Assembly: GCF_027853335.1 (NCBI RefSeq)
Contig: NZ_JAFEUS010000002.1
Location: 1,968,514-2,032,513 of the forward strand
Length of the DNA: 64,000 bases
Reading direction: 5' to 3'
Origin: Leucobacter sp. UCMA 4100
Lineage (GTDB): Bacteria; Actinomycetota; Actinomycetes; Actinomycetales; Microbacteriaceae
The notes beneath the pieces were generated by a model. That model was not told where the DNA came from and did no database searches. It saw only the letters and a list, made by a program, of their open reading frames with translations. Position 1 is the stretch's first letter; each line of letters opens with the position of its first letter. This document shows, one piece after another, positions 23,380 through 39,168 of this stretch. Position numbers and translations under genes: made by a program.

Positions 23380-23408
23380 TTGCAAGCTGGAACGGGACGT
23401 GCTAAGTT
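23380..23408 (+). promoter_or_regulatory. Putative rrn promoter, copy 2
   Basis: TTGCAA and TAAGTT with 17-bp spacing, identical to copy 1. The second operon therefore carries its own promoter and does not depend on read-through from the first, which is blocked by two terminators. Confidence 0.55.
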
Positions 23409-23667
23409 AGACAGGTTGCCCTGCGAGACCGGCGGTTAAGTCGGTGGAGTGGGAACGGACGTTTGGTCCTTGAGAACTCAATAGTGTGCACTAAATTGTC
23501 AAATGCCAATTTTTTGTAATCCTCCGTTTTTGGAGAGATTCCTTTTTTGGATTAACATAATTTCGGCCAGTTTGAGCCAGTTTTTCTGGTTCTACGGTTT
23601 GTTTTTATTTAGTCAGATCAAACTCGCTGCATGTGCCCTTATTCCGGGTGTGTGTATGCATTCAGTT

Positions 23668-28757
<5,090 letters not shown>

Positions 28758-28900
28758 TTCTCACCGTTTGTGGTGGGAAACATAATGTTTCAAAAGATTT
28801 TGCGTAACGATGAATTCGCGTTCACTTTGTGGTTCTCAACCTGCGGCCCACATTCACTAGCCCTGTTTTGGGTTGGGTGTGTGTTGATAGGTTAATAGTG

Positions 28901-29018
28901 TTACGGCGGCGATAGCGTCAGGGAAACGCCCGGTTACATTCCGAACCCGGTAGCTAAGGCTGACTGCGCCGATGGTACTGCGAGGGGGACCTCGTGGGAG
29001 AGTAGGACACCGCCGGAC
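28901..29018 (+). rRNA. rrf: 5S ribosomal RNA, copy 2
   Basis: Same 118-nt gene as copy 1. Here the downstream sequence changes seven bases after the gene, and the strong terminators of copy 1 are missing. Confidence 0.95.
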
Positions 29019-29027
29019 TTCTTTTAG

Positions 29028-29103
29028 AGAAAGAGGTTGTTTGAGTATCATGACAGAGATGACCACTGATGGTCTGAACTGCATACTCAAACAGCCTCTT
29101 TCT
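29028..29103 (+). terminator. Long hairpin between rrn copy 2 and the TPR gene
   Basis: A 21-bp stem (29028-29048 with 29083-29103; AGAAAGAGG against CCTCTTTCT, one G-T wobble) encloses a 34-nt loop that can form a small GACCA/TGGTC hairpin. There is no U-run directly after it. It probably terminates or attenuates the rRNA transcript before the TPR gene. Confidence 0.6.
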
Positions 29104-29140
29104 GCATTTCAGGACAATTTTCATAGGGTTGAGGAACTTC

Positions 29141-30541
29141 ATGACCGAAGCAAACGATAATCGCGACCGCGAGGGCGACCGGAACCGGAAGCCACGCGAC
29201 GGAGGCCACGAAGGCCGCCGAGACAGTGGCGCAAACCCACGTCGTGACGCTTCTCGTAGCTCGTCAGAACGACGTTCACAGCCCCGCCGTGATGGAGACT
29301 ACAAGCCTCGCCGTGACGGTGAAGGTCGGCCTCCTCGTCGTGATGGCGACTTCAAGCCTCGCCGTGATGGCGATTACAAGCCCCGTCGTGACGGTGAAGG
29401 CCGGCCTCCACGTCGTGATGGCGACTTCAAGCCTCGTCGCGATGGAGACTTCAAACCCCGCCGTGATGGCGATTACAAACCACGTCGCGACGGTGAGGGG
29501 CGGCCCCCACGTCGTGATGGTGACTTCAAGCCTCGTCGCGATGGAGACTTCAAGCCTCGTCGCGATGGAGACTTCAAGCCTCGTCGCGATGGAGACTTCA
29601 AGCCTCGCCGTGATGGCGAGGGCCGGCCCCCACGTCGTGATGGTGACTTCAAGCCTCGTCGTGACGGTGACAACCGCGGGCCCAAGCGTGAGCACAACAA
29701 TGAGCGTGAACGGTCGTTTGCGCCGCGCGACCGTAAGTACCGTGGCGGAACAGGCCGTGAGCGAGGCTTCGCCGAGACTGACGGCAACGATTTCAGGCCC
29801 GTGCGCACCGCGCACCAGGACCCTGAGGTGCCTCGCGAGATTACACCCCAAGACCTTCACCCGCAGGCTCGCAACGAGCTGAAAACGCTCGACAAAGAGC
29901 TCGCAGAGTACGTCGCTAAGCACCTGGCCTCAGTCGCATACTTTATTGACGACGATCCAGAGCGGGCACATCAGCACGCTATCTCGGCAATGCGCCGTGC
30001 TTCGCGCATCCCTGTGACGCGCGAGACCTACGCAATCACGAGCTATGTCACCGGTGATTACGCGACTGCGATCCGCGAATTGCGCACGTACCGCCGCCTG
30101 ACGGGCAGCGATATGCAACTGGCGCTCATGATCGACGCCGAGCGTGCTCTCGAGCGGCCTGAGAAGGCGATCGAGGTTGGCCACGAGGTTGACGTGCAGA
30201 AGCTGCCGAACGATGTTCAGGTGCAGGTTGCGATTGCGATGAGTGGGGCGAGGCTCGATCTGGGGCAGACACAACAGGCGTTGTTCGAGCTTGAGATACC
30301 GCAGCTTAACCCCAACAAAGCGTTTTCATGGAGCCCAGAGCTCTTCGCGGCATACGCTGTCGTGCTTGAGGATCTTGGCCGTGCCGACGAAGCCCTCGAG
30401 TGGAAGAAGCGCGCTTTCGCAGCGGAGCACGCGCTTGAAGACCACCGTGGTAATAGCGCGATCGAGATTATCGAGATCGAAGAAGAAGCCGACGAGAATG
30501 AGCCTGTTGCGGTAGAAAAGCACGACCCAGTATCGGAGTAG
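29141..30541 (+). CDS. RD-repeat / TPR-like protein
   Basis: A 466-residue protein. The N-terminal third (to about residue 215) is extremely basic and disordered and contains 16 tandem units of PRRDGDFK or PRRDGEGRP (codons at 29282-29680). RGG/RD-like tails of this kind often bind RNA. The C-terminal 240 residues are helical with TPR-like pattern (HAISAMRRASRIPVTRETYA, DYATAIRELRTYRRLTG), matching the TPR-type protein that occupies this position upstream of the HAD phosphatase in mycobacteria. The ATG at 29141 has GAGGA five bases upstream; a TTG four codons earlier is unlikely. Its position directly after the rRNA operon fits a ribosome-related role, which is inference. Confidence 0.8.
   Translation: MTEANDNRDREGDRNRKPRDGGHEGRRDSGANPRRDASRSSSERRSQPRRDGDYKPRRDGEGRPPRRDGDFKPRRDGDYKPRRDGEGRPPRRDGDFKPRRDGDFKPRRDGDYKPRRDGEGRPPRRDGDFKPRRDGDFKPRRDGDFKPRRDGDFKPRRDGEGRPPRRDGDFKPRRDGDNRGPKREHNNERERSFAPRDRKYRGGTGRERGFAETDGNDFRPVRTAHQDPEVPREITPQDLHPQARNELKTLDKELAEYVAKHLASVAYFIDDDPERAHQHAISAMRRASRIPVTRETYAITSYVTGDYATAIRELRTYRRLTGSDMQLALMIDAERALERPEKAIEVGHEVDVQKLPNDVQVQVAIAMSGARLDLGQTQQALFELEIPQLNPNKAFSWSPELFAAYAVVLEDLGRADEALEWKKRAFAAEHALEDHRGNSAIEIIEIEEEADENEPVAVEKHDPVSE
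29282..29680 (+). repeat. Tandem 24/27-bp coding repeats (16 units)
   Basis: In-frame tandem repeats encode PRRDGDFK or PRRDGDYK (11 units) and PRRDGEGRP-type (5 units). The units are grouped in higher-order blocks of DYK, EGRP, DFK. Four consecutive DFK units (near 29516-29615) are almost identical in DNA, a sign of recent slippage or unequal exchange. Confidence 0.93.
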
Positions 30542-30544
30542 ACC

Positions 30545-31597
30545 TTGTCACTGTTTGCGCGTAAGAAAACGTTTGTTGCCGCTCCCGTTGAGGGGCGTGA
30601 ACTGATTCTCACCGATCTCGACGGCGTGGTGTATCGCGGTGCTGCCGTCGTGCCTAGGGCGGTTGAGAGCTTGAACCGTGCGGCAGAGACGACCCGCGTA
30701 GGGTACTTGACGAACAACGCGGCCAGAACCGTCGCCACCGTTGCTGAGCAGCTGCGAGACTTTGGGCTACGCGCCACTCCCGATGATGTCGTAACCTCGC
30801 CTCAGGCCGCTGTGCTGCTTCTGCAGCAGACCGTGCCCGCCCCCGCGACGATTTTGATTATCGGCGGCGATGGCATTGAAGAGGAGCTGACGCGGGCGGG
30901 GTACCGCATCACGCGTTCGGCAGACGATGCCCCCGACGCAGTGGTGCAGGGGTTTGCGCCGCACCTTGGCTGGGCTGACCTCGCAGAAGCTTCGTTCGCT
31001 TTGCAAGAGGGCCCGAACGGCGAGCAGATTCCGTGGATCGCGACCAATACTGACTGGACTTTGCCGCTCGAGCGCGGCTTGGCGCCGGGCAACGGCACGC
31101 TCGTCTCTGCGGTTCACACCGCGGTGCAGCGCCTGCCAGAGTTTGCGGGTAAGCCAGAGACGCCGATTTTCGAGACCTCGTTCGAACGCTTCGGCACGCG
31201 TAACGCTCTCATGATTGGTGACCGGCTCGACACTGACATTCAGGGCGCCGAGGCCGCCGGCATCGAGTCGGTGCACGTGCTCACGGGCGTTGACCGCCCG
31301 AAGCAGTTGCTCGCGACTCCTCAGGGCGCTCGCCCGACCTACATCCTTGCAACGCTTGACGGGCTTTTTGAGCCATACCCCGAAACGACGGTCGAAAAGA
31401 ACGGGACGGTTCGTGTGGGATCGGCTCGGGTGACCATGGACGGGCACATCGTGCGCGTGGTGTCTGAGGGCGACGACGCGCTGAACCTGTTGAGGGCCGG
31501 GTGCGGGGCGATTTGGCGTTCAGGCCTCGCGATCTACGGCCTCAAGGTGCCCGAAGTGTTACTCGAGGATCACTGGAAATTAAGCCTCGACCGGTAG
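30545..31597 (+). CDS. HAD superfamily (class IIA) sugar/glycerol phosphatase
   Basis: A 350-residue phosphatase of the NagD type. The nucleophile motif is LTDLDGVVYRG (near residue 20), motif II is TNNA, and the acidic motif is GDRLDTDIQGA. The class II cap lies between them. The start codon is TTG at 30545, supported by GGAG at 30535-30538 and by the gene beginning four bases after the previous stop. The mycobacterial gene in the same position (Rv1692) is a glycerol-3-phosphate phosphatase, so that activity is a reasonable guess here. About 60 extra C-terminal residues follow the HAD domain. Confidence 0.88.
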   Translation: MSLFARKKTFVAAPVEGRELILTDLDGVVYRGAAVVPRAVESLNRAAETTRVGYLTNNAARTVATVAEQLRDFGLRATPDDVVTSPQAAVLLLQQTVPAPATILIIGGDGIEEELTRAGYRITRSADDAPDAVVQGFAPHLGWADLAEASFALQEGPNGEQIPWIATNTDWTLPLERGLAPGNGTLVSAVHTAVQRLPEFAGKPETPIFETSFERFGTRNALMIGDRLDTDIQGAEAAGIESVHVLTGVDRPKQLLATPQGARPTYILATLDGLFEPYPETTVEKNGTVRVGSARVTMDGHIVRVVSEGDDALNLLRAGCGAIWRSGLAIYGLKVPEVLLEDHWKLSLDR

Positions 31598-31606
31598 ACT
31601 TTTCAC

Positions 31607-31747
31607 ATGCCATCTCGAGACTCTGAACTGCTGAGTGAGGTCGAACTCATCGAAGCGCAGCCGCTCGAAGACCGTGCGCGAGCGTTTGAGCACCTCTACG
31701 AGCAACTGCTTACGGCGGTGCAGCTGAGCGACTCTGAGACCGAATGA
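31607..31747 (+). CDS. Small 46-residue conserved-position protein
   Basis: MPSRDSELLSEVE followed by a helical, acidic stretch and ending LSDSETE. Its TGA overlaps the TlyA ATG (ATGA at 31744-31747). A small protein sits at this exact position in mycobacteria (Rv1693, between the phosphatase and tlyA), which supports reality despite the size. The function is unknown. It contains no cysteine and no membrane segment. Confidence 0.7.
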   Translation: MPSRDSELLSEVELIEAQPLEDRARAFEHLYEQLLTAVQLSDSETE

Positions 31748-32589
31748 GTGAGCAACAGGAAACGTGGCAGGGAGCGCCGCAGCGCGTAGATCGTGCGTTG
31801 CAGGAGCTCGGCCTCGCGCGTTCTCGAACAGCGGCGCAGAAAGCGGTTGCGGCTGGCCAGGTGAGCGTGAACGGTGTAGCCGTCACGAAGACCGGCGCGC
31901 AGGTTCGCTCTGGGCAGCGCGTGGCCGTCACTGGCACTGACCATTACGTGAGCCGAGGGGCACATAAGCTGATTGGTGCCCTCGACACCTTTAGCATTCC
32001 CGTTGAGGGGCGCGTTGCGCTCGACGTTGGCGCCTCAACCGGTGGTTTCACGCAGGTGCTGCTTGAGCGGGGCATCGACACAGTGCTCGCGATCGACGTG
32101 GGGCACGGGCAGCTCGATCCTTCGTTGCTTGGTCACGAGCGAGTGCGCCTGTTCGAGGGGTGCAACGCACGGTATCTCACGGCAGAAACGCTCGCCGAAG
32201 GAACCGGCGATGAGAGAGCACCTGACCTGATCGTTGGTGACCTCTCGTTCATCTCTCTCACGCAGGTCTTGCCCGCGCTTACGGCGGTGCAAGCACGGTC
32301 GGCCGACATTATGATGCTCATCAAGCCCCAGTTTGAGGTGGGGCGAGAAGGCATCGGCGATGGCGTTGTGACCGACCCGAAACTCCAGCACGCAGCGGTG
32401 CAGCGTGTGCTGGAAAGTGCGCTCGAGTTGGGCCTTTCGGTCGTTGGTCTCACCGAGTCGCCCATTGTCGGATCGCACGGCAACAGGGAGTTTCTCGTTC
32501 ATCTGAGAGCGCAACCCGCTGCGCAAATGTCGGTGATCAATGAGATGATGGCTCAAGTAGTTCTAGGTGAAGGGAGCGCTCGTGAGTAA
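31744..32589 (+). CDS. tlyA: TlyA-type 16S/23S rRNA 2'-O-methyltransferase (hemolysin TlyA)
   Basis: A 281-residue protein with an N-terminal S4 RNA-binding domain (residues 14-72, RVDRALQELGLARSRTAAQK) and an FtsJ-like SAM-dependent methyltransferase domain. The SAM site is VALDVGASTGGFT, catalytic-region motifs are DLIVGDLSFISL and MMLIKPQFEVG. TlyA methylates cytidines at the subunit interface of 16S and 23S rRNA and its loss causes capreomycin resistance in mycobacteria. It is translationally coupled to the small upstream gene and overlaps nadK by 8 bp. Confidence 0.93.
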   Translation: MSEQQETWQGAPQRVDRALQELGLARSRTAAQKAVAAGQVSVNGVAVTKTGAQVRSGQRVAVTGTDHYVSRGAHKLIGALDTFSIPVEGRVALDVGASTGGFTQVLLERGIDTVLAIDVGHGQLDPSLLGHERVRLFEGCNARYLTAETLAEGTGDERAPDLIVGDLSFISLTQVLPALTAVQARSADIMMLIKPQFEVGREGIGDGVVTDPKLQHAAVQRVLESALELGLSVVGLTESPIVGSHGNREFLVHLRAQPAAQMSVINEMMAQVVLGEGSARE

Positions 32590-33502
32590 CACTCCGAACG
32601 GGGCACGACACATGCTGCTCGTTTCACACATCGCCAAACAAGAAGCGATTGATGCGACGCTGCAGGTCGACGCGATGTTGCGTGAAGCGGGCGTCGTCAC
32701 GGTTATGGCCCGCGAGAGCCTCACCGAGTTTGAGCCCTACGTGCAGGGCTTGAACGTTGCTGTGCTCGATGAAGACGTGCGCCCCGAAGACATCGAGATC
32801 GCGATTGTCTTGGGCGGCGACGGTACGATTTTGCGGGCCGCCGAGATCTTGCGCGGCATGTGCTGCCCGATTGTCGGGGTCAACCTTGGCCACGTGGGTT
32901 TTCTCGCTGAGATGGAAAGGCACGATCTCGACTTCACCGTCGAGAAGGTATTGAGTCGTAGCTACACGGTCGAAGAGCGCGTGACGCTCGAGGTGACCGC
33001 GACGCTCGGCCGTCAGACCATCGCCAAAACCTGGGCGGTCAACGAGGCCACGGTTGAAAAACAGAGCCGCATGATCGAGGTCGTTATTGGCGTCGATGGC
33101 CGCCCCCTTTCATCGTTTGGGTGCGACGGGGTCGTGCTCGCGACGCCGACCGGTTCGACCGCCTACGCCTTTTCGGCGGGCGGCCCTGTCGTGTGGCCGA
33201 GCGTGCAGGCCATGCTGCTCGTGCCCATCGCGGCTCACGCGCTGTTTAGCAGGCCGCTCGTCGTCGGCACCGATTCGGTGCTCACGGTCGAGATTAGCGA
33301 TGCGAGCGTGAGTGGCGCTGACCTGTGGTGCGACGGTCGCCGTACGTACTCGCTGCCGCAGGGCAGCATCGTCGAGGTGCGCAGGGCCCAGGAGCCCGTG
33401 CGGCTCGCGCGCATCGACCAGGGCGTGTTTACCGAGCGTCTCGTGCGCAAATTCGATCTTCCCGTCGAGGGCTGGCGGGGGCAGCGGAGGCATCGCGAGT
33501 GA
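32582..33502 (+). CDS. nadK: NAD kinase
   Basis: A 306-residue ATP/polyphosphate-dependent NAD kinase that makes NADP in the cytoplasm. Diagnostic motifs are GGDGTILRAAE, NLGHVGFLAE, and TPTGSTAYAFSAGGP. I prefer the GTG at 32582, with AGGGAG five bases upstream and an 8-bp overlap with tlyA; a GTG at 32567 would add five residues. It overlaps recN as GTGA. Order tlyA-nadK-recN is conserved across actinobacteria. Confidence 0.94.
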   Translation: MSNTPNGARHMLLVSHIAKQEAIDATLQVDAMLREAGVVTVMARESLTEFEPYVQGLNVAVLDEDVRPEDIEIAIVLGGDGTILRAAEILRGMCCPIVGVNLGHVGFLAEMERHDLDFTVEKVLSRSYTVEERVTLEVTATLGRQTIAKTWAVNEATVEKQSRMIEVVIGVDGRPLSSFGCDGVVLATPTGSTAYAFSAGGPVVWPSVQAMLLVPIAAHALFSRPLVVGTDSVLTVEISDASVSGADLWCDGRRTYSLPQGSIVEVRRAQEPVRLARIDQGVFTERLVRKFDLPVEGWRGQRRHRE

Positions 33503-35181
33503 TTGAAGAACTAGAGATTCGTGACCTGGGCGTTATCGCCCACAGCGTGCTGCCACTGCAGCCAGGCTTTACCGCGATCACCGGCGAGACCGGCGCAGGT
33601 AAGACGATGGTGGTTGCCGCGCTGACGCAGCTCATGGGTGCGCGAAGTGACGCCGCCATGGTGCGTCGTGGCGCCGAGCGCTCTCGCATTACGGGCATCG
33701 TGCGTACCGAGAACGCGGCGGTGCACGAGCTCGTCGACGAGGTTGGCGGTGAGGTGACCGATGGAGAGCTGATCTTGGGTCGCACGGTGAGCGCCGAGGG
33801 ACGCAGCCGCGCAACCGTTGGCGGATCAGCCGCGCCCGCAGCCGCGCTTGCCCGAATTGCCCCTCACCTTTTTGCCTTGCACGGCCAGTCTGACCAGTTG
33901 CGGCTGCAGTCGGCCGCGGCTCAGCGCGACATGCTTGATCGCTTTGGCGGTGCGGCGCTGCTTCGCGTGCGGGAGGAGCACTCGAAGGTGTTCCAGCGGC
34001 GTGCCGAATGCGAGCAGCGCCGTGAAGCCTTGCTCGGCGACCAGCGCGAGCGGCTGCGTGAGGCTGAGCGCTTGCGCGGTGAGCTCGAAGAGATTCGTGC
34101 TGCCGAGCCGCGCGAGGGCGAAGACGAAGAGCTACTTGCCCGCATCGAGCGACTCGGCAATGTTGAAGCTTTGCGCACGGCTGCCGATACGGCCCGCTTC
34201 GCGCTCTCTGCATCGGGCGATGACCCCTTTGCACAGGATCTCGCAACACTGCTTGGGCAGGCTCTCCAGGCGCTCGAGGTCGAAAAGAGCGACCCTGAGA
34301 TTGCCCGCATTCACGCCATGCTCGCGTCAGTGCAGGTGCAGATCGGTGAGGCCGCGAGCGAGCTCGGAGCGCTGAGCAACAGTCTTGACGAAGAAGGGCC
34401 AGAGGAGCTCGCGAGGGCCTCGGCGAGGCTCGAAGTGCTGCACGGCCTTGCGCGCAAGTATGGCGCATCAATGAGCGAGATTATTGCCTACGCAGACGAG
34501 GCAGAGGAGCGCCTCGCAGAGCTCGGCAGCGACGACCTCACGATCGAGCAACTCGGCGAAGAGCTTGAGCGGCTAAGCAGCGAAGAAGACCAGCTTGCGA
34601 CCGAGCTCACCTCGCTGAGGCAAGCCGCCGCGAGTGACCTCGGTGAACGGGTGTCTCGGGAGCTTCGACAGCTCGCCCTGCCCGATGCTGAGGTTAAGGT
34701 AGGACTTGAAGCGGCAACGCCCTCGCCGCTCGGCCGGGATGAAGCGCTGCTCATGCTCGCGCCGCACCAGGGCAGCGACTTTAGGCCAATTCACAAGGGG
34801 GCGTCGGGTGGCGAGCTCTCGCGCATCATGCTTGCGCTTGAAGTGACGATCGCCGAGGTTGATCCCGTGCCCACGTTCGTGTTCGACGAGGTCGATGCAG
34901 GGGTCGGCGGCCAAGCCGCGATCGAGATTGGGCGCAGGCTTCGCAGACTCGCAGAAACCTCGCAGGTGATCGTTGTGACGCACCTTGCGCAGGTCGCGGC
35001 GTTTGCGCATCACCACCTGGGAGTCACGAAAGACTCGGCCGGTGGCTTCACCGAGAGCAGCTGCAGGCCGCTTGAAGGGGAATCGCGACTGCACGAGATG
35101 GCTCGGCTGCTCTCTGGCATGAGCGACTCATCGAGCGCGCTCGACCACGCTGCCGAACTGCTGGCGCTCGGTAACGAGTAA
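33499..35181 (+). CDS. recN: DNA repair protein RecN
   Basis: A 560-residue SMC-like ATPase for double-strand break repair. Walker A is ITGETGAGKT (near residue 29), a long coiled-coil region spans roughly 150-350, the ABC signature is GASGGELSRIMLALE, and Walker B is FVFDEVDAGVGG. The frame is open upstream to 33325, but that part overlaps nadK; the GTG at 33499 in a GTGA overlap starts the conserved VIEELEIRDLGVI segment, the normal N-terminus of RecN. Confidence 0.95.
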   Translation: MIEELEIRDLGVIAHSVLPLQPGFTAITGETGAGKTMVVAALTQLMGARSDAAMVRRGAERSRITGIVRTENAAVHELVDEVGGEVTDGELILGRTVSAEGRSRATVGGSAAPAAALARIAPHLFALHGQSDQLRLQSAAAQRDMLDRFGGAALLRVREEHSKVFQRRAECEQRREALLGDQRERLREAERLRGELEEIRAAEPREGEDEELLARIERLGNVEALRTAADTARFALSASGDDPFAQDLATLLGQALQALEVEKSDPEIARIHAMLASVQVQIGEAASELGALSNSLDEEGPEELARASARLEVLHGLARKYGASMSEIIAYADEAEERLAELGSDDLTIEQLGEELERLSSEEDQLATELTSLRQAAASDLGERVSRELRQLALPDAEVKVGLEAATPSPLGRDEALLMLAPHQGSDFRPIHKGASGGELSRIMLALEVTIAEVDPVPTFVFDEVDAGVGGQAAIEIGRRLRRLAETSQVIVVTHLAQVAAFAHHHLGVTKDSAGGFTESSCRPLEGESRLHEMARLLSGMSDSSSALDHAAELLALGNE

Positions 35182-35202
35182 TCGGGGTGATACGCTCTCG
35201 GC

Positions 35203-36387
35203 ATGGAGGAAAAAACCCCAACCCGAGAACACCTTGACCTCGAGCAGCTCGACGCTGACACGAGGGAGATGTACCGTGACGCACTGAAGGCTGAGCCCTC
35301 GCTGCAAGACCGCGTCGAAGAGCAGCAGAGCAAGCGATACCTCGGTATTCGCAACCCCTTCAAAGTGGGCTTTGTGGTCACACTCGGGGCCCTGACCGCG
35401 ATCGTCTTCGGCCAGGCAATCGGCCAAATCTCGAGCGTGATCGTGTACGTCGTGGCGGCGCTGTTTATCGCGCTCGGCCTCGACCCGATCGTGCGCATGT
35501 TCGAGCGCCGAAACGTGAAACGCCCAGTGGGTATCGCGATCGTGTTCTTGAGCTTCCTGCTGATCGTCGCGGGCATTCTCGCGATCGTCGTGCCGATGAT
35601 TTCAAACCAAATCGCGCTCGTGGTGAAGAACGGCCCACAGTACATCTTGAACATCAACAAGCAAGACTGGTTTATCGACCTCAACGCCAAGTTTGGGCAC
35701 TACCTCGACCTTGACGGGTTGCTCTCGAGCGCCCAAGACTTCGCCATGAAGCCCGACACCTGGACACAGTTTGCTGGCGGCCTCGTGCAGGCCGGCGTTG
35801 GCCTCGCGAACGGCATCACCGCGGCCCTCATCGTGCTCATCCTGAGCCTTTACTTCCTGGCCTCGCTGCGCACGATGAAGAAGGGGCTCTACTCGATGAC
35901 CCCGCGCTCTTCGCGTGCGAAGGTCATCGACATCACCGAGCAGGTGACCCAGTCGATTGGTGGCTATGTGAACGGCATGGTGATCCTCGCGCTCATCAAC
36001 GCCTCGCTCGGGTTTATCGCGATGACCATCTTCAAGGTTCCCTTCGCGGGGCTCCTCGCCGTCGCGATCTTTTTCGTTGCCCTGATCCCGCTCATCGGCT
36101 CGGTGCTCGCGACCATTCTGGTGGTCATCGTGTCGCTGTTTAACTCGCCCATTACGGCGCTCTCGATCGGTATTTACTACCTCATTTACATGCAGATCGA
36201 GTCATACTTCTTGACCCCGCGCATCATGAACCGAGTCGTTTCGGTGCCCGGGTCGCTCGTGGTCATTGGTGCGATTGCCGGCGGCACCTTGCTCGGTCTT
36301 CTGGGCGCGCTCATCGCGATTCCCGTGACCGCGATGGTGCTCATGATCATCAAACAAGTGTGGGTTCCGCGTCAACAATTTCGCTAA
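35203..36387 (+). CDS. AI-2E family membrane transporter
   Basis: A 394-residue integral membrane protein of the AI-2E/PerM family. After a charged 45-residue N-terminus there are about eight hydrophobic helices. The conserved C-terminal part NGMVILALINASLGFIAM, PFAGLLAVAIFFVALIPLIG and the GALIAIPVTAM region identify the family. Members export small molecules or ions, and the substrate cannot be told here. It sits 21 bp after recN and before pyrG. Mycobacteria have different genes at this point, so this one is a lineage-specific insertion into the block. Confidence 0.87.
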   Translation: MEEKTPTREHLDLEQLDADTREMYRDALKAEPSLQDRVEEQQSKRYLGIRNPFKVGFVVTLGALTAIVFGQAIGQISSVIVYVVAALFIALGLDPIVRMFERRNVKRPVGIAIVFLSFLLIVAGILAIVVPMISNQIALVVKNGPQYILNINKQDWFIDLNAKFGHYLDLDGLLSSAQDFAMKPDTWTQFAGGLVQAGVGLANGITAALIVLILSLYFLASLRTMKKGLYSMTPRSSRAKVIDITEQVTQSIGGYVNGMVILALINASLGFIAMTIFKVPFAGLLAVAIFFVALIPLIGSVLATILVVIVSLFNSPITALSIGIYYLIYMQIESYFLTPRIMNRVVSVPGSLVVIGAIAGGTLLGLLGALIAIPVTAMVLMIIKQVWVPRQQFR

Positions 36388-38100
<1,713 letters not shown>

Positions 38101-38114
38101 GCCGGCATAAGGGT

Positions 38115-39137
38115 ATGGCCGTAGAGTTCGCGCGGGGCAGCGAGCGCTTCTTGCGCTACGCCGCTCTCGAGCGCGGGCTCTCGGCCAACACCCTGAAGGC
38201 ATACGAGCAAGACCTCCTTAGCTACGGGACCTGGCTCGGCGAGATCGGCGTGACCGACCTCGATGAGGTGACCCCCGAGATGCTCGGCCGCTATGTCTCT
38301 TGGCTGCAAACGCCGGGTGCTTCGGGCGGGGGAGCGGCGGAAGGATCCGCAGCAAAGCCGCCGACGCCCGCGACCGTCACGCGCCGCCTCTCGACCGTGC
38401 GCTCGCTACACCGCTTTCTCTTCGATGAGGGGCTTGTCGAGCGCTACGCGGGTGGCAACGTGCGCACCCCCAAGGTGCGCGACAGCCTGCCGAGCGCGCT
38501 CACGATTGACGAGGTCGAACGGCTGCTCGCGGCAACCGAGGGTGAGCAGCCCGCGCAGCTGCGTGATCGAGCGCTCTGCGAGCTCATGTACGCGAGCGGT
38601 GCGAGGGTGAGCGAGATCGTGGCCCTCGACGTCGACGACCTCCTGGGTGCTCCGGGCGCCTCAGATGCCTGGCATGACCCGGACCAAGGCCTTGCGCAGG
38701 GCGGCTTCCTGCGGGTGACCGGTAAGGGCAACAAACAGCGGCTCGTGCCGTACGGCTCGTACGCAGGCAAGGCGCTCGCCGCCTACCTCGTGCGGGCACG
38801 CCCCACGTTCGTTGCACGTGGAACGGGCACTCCGGCGCTCTTCGTTGGGGCCCGCGGCGCGCGCTTCTCGCGGCAAAGCATTTGGCTGTCGATTCAGGCC
38901 GCGGCGAAGCGGGCCGAGCTCGACGCTGACATCTCGCCGCACACTCTGCGGCACTCGTTTGCGACGCACCTGTTGCAGGGCGGAGCCGACGTGCGAACGG
39001 TGCAGGAACTGCTCGGGCACTCGTCGGTCACGACCACCCAGATTTATACGAGGGTCACCCCCGAGACCCTCAAAGAGCACTATGCGCTCGCTCACCCGCG
39101 AGCCAAGGGAAAGCCAGGGTTTGGCCCGGTAGGATAG
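38115..39137 (+). CDS. xerD: Tyrosine site-specific recombinase XerD
   Basis: A 340-residue recombinase acting with XerC at dif to resolve chromosome dimers. The N-terminal SAM-like core-binding domain is followed by the catalytic domain with the Arg in SGARVSEIVALD, HTLRHSFATHLLQGG (His-xx-Arg), LLGHSS and the nucleophile Tyr in TTQIYTRVTPE. It is longer than the usual 300 residues because of small glycine/alanine-rich and acidic insertions near residues 70-80 and 180-195. The partner neighbourhood with parA and scpAB supports a chromosome-segregation role. Confidence 0.93.
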   Translation: MAVEFARGSERFLRYAALERGLSANTLKAYEQDLLSYGTWLGEIGVTDLDEVTPEMLGRYVSWLQTPGASGGGAAEGSAAKPPTPATVTRRLSTVRSLHRFLFDEGLVERYAGGNVRTPKVRDSLPSALTIDEVERLLAATEGEQPAQLRDRALCELMYASGARVSEIVALDVDDLLGAPGASDAWHDPDQGLAQGGFLRVTGKGNKQRLVPYGSYAGKALAAYLVRARPTFVARGTGTPALFVGARGARFSRQSIWLSIQAAAKRAELDADISPHTLRHSFATHLLQGGADVRTVQELLGHSSVTTTQIYTRVTPETLKEHYALAHPRAKGKPGFGPVG

Positions 39138-39168
39138 AGTCATCACACCCACGAAAGGAATGGCACCC

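Noticed and set aside
29282-29680. Regular repeats that might suggest a CRISPR array
   Set aside because: The units are contiguous, in frame, 24 or 27 bp long, and have no unique spacers. No cas genes are in the window.
29226-29923. Long frames on both strands (218 and 215 residues) across the TPR-like gene
   Set aside because: They are out-of-frame readings of the PRRDG tandem repeats, which lack stops in several frames. The TPR-like frame has the binding site and conserved C-terminus.
33325-33498. Upstream extension of RecN by 58 codons
   Set aside because: It overlaps nadK and is not RecN-like. The normal RecN N-terminus begins at 33499.
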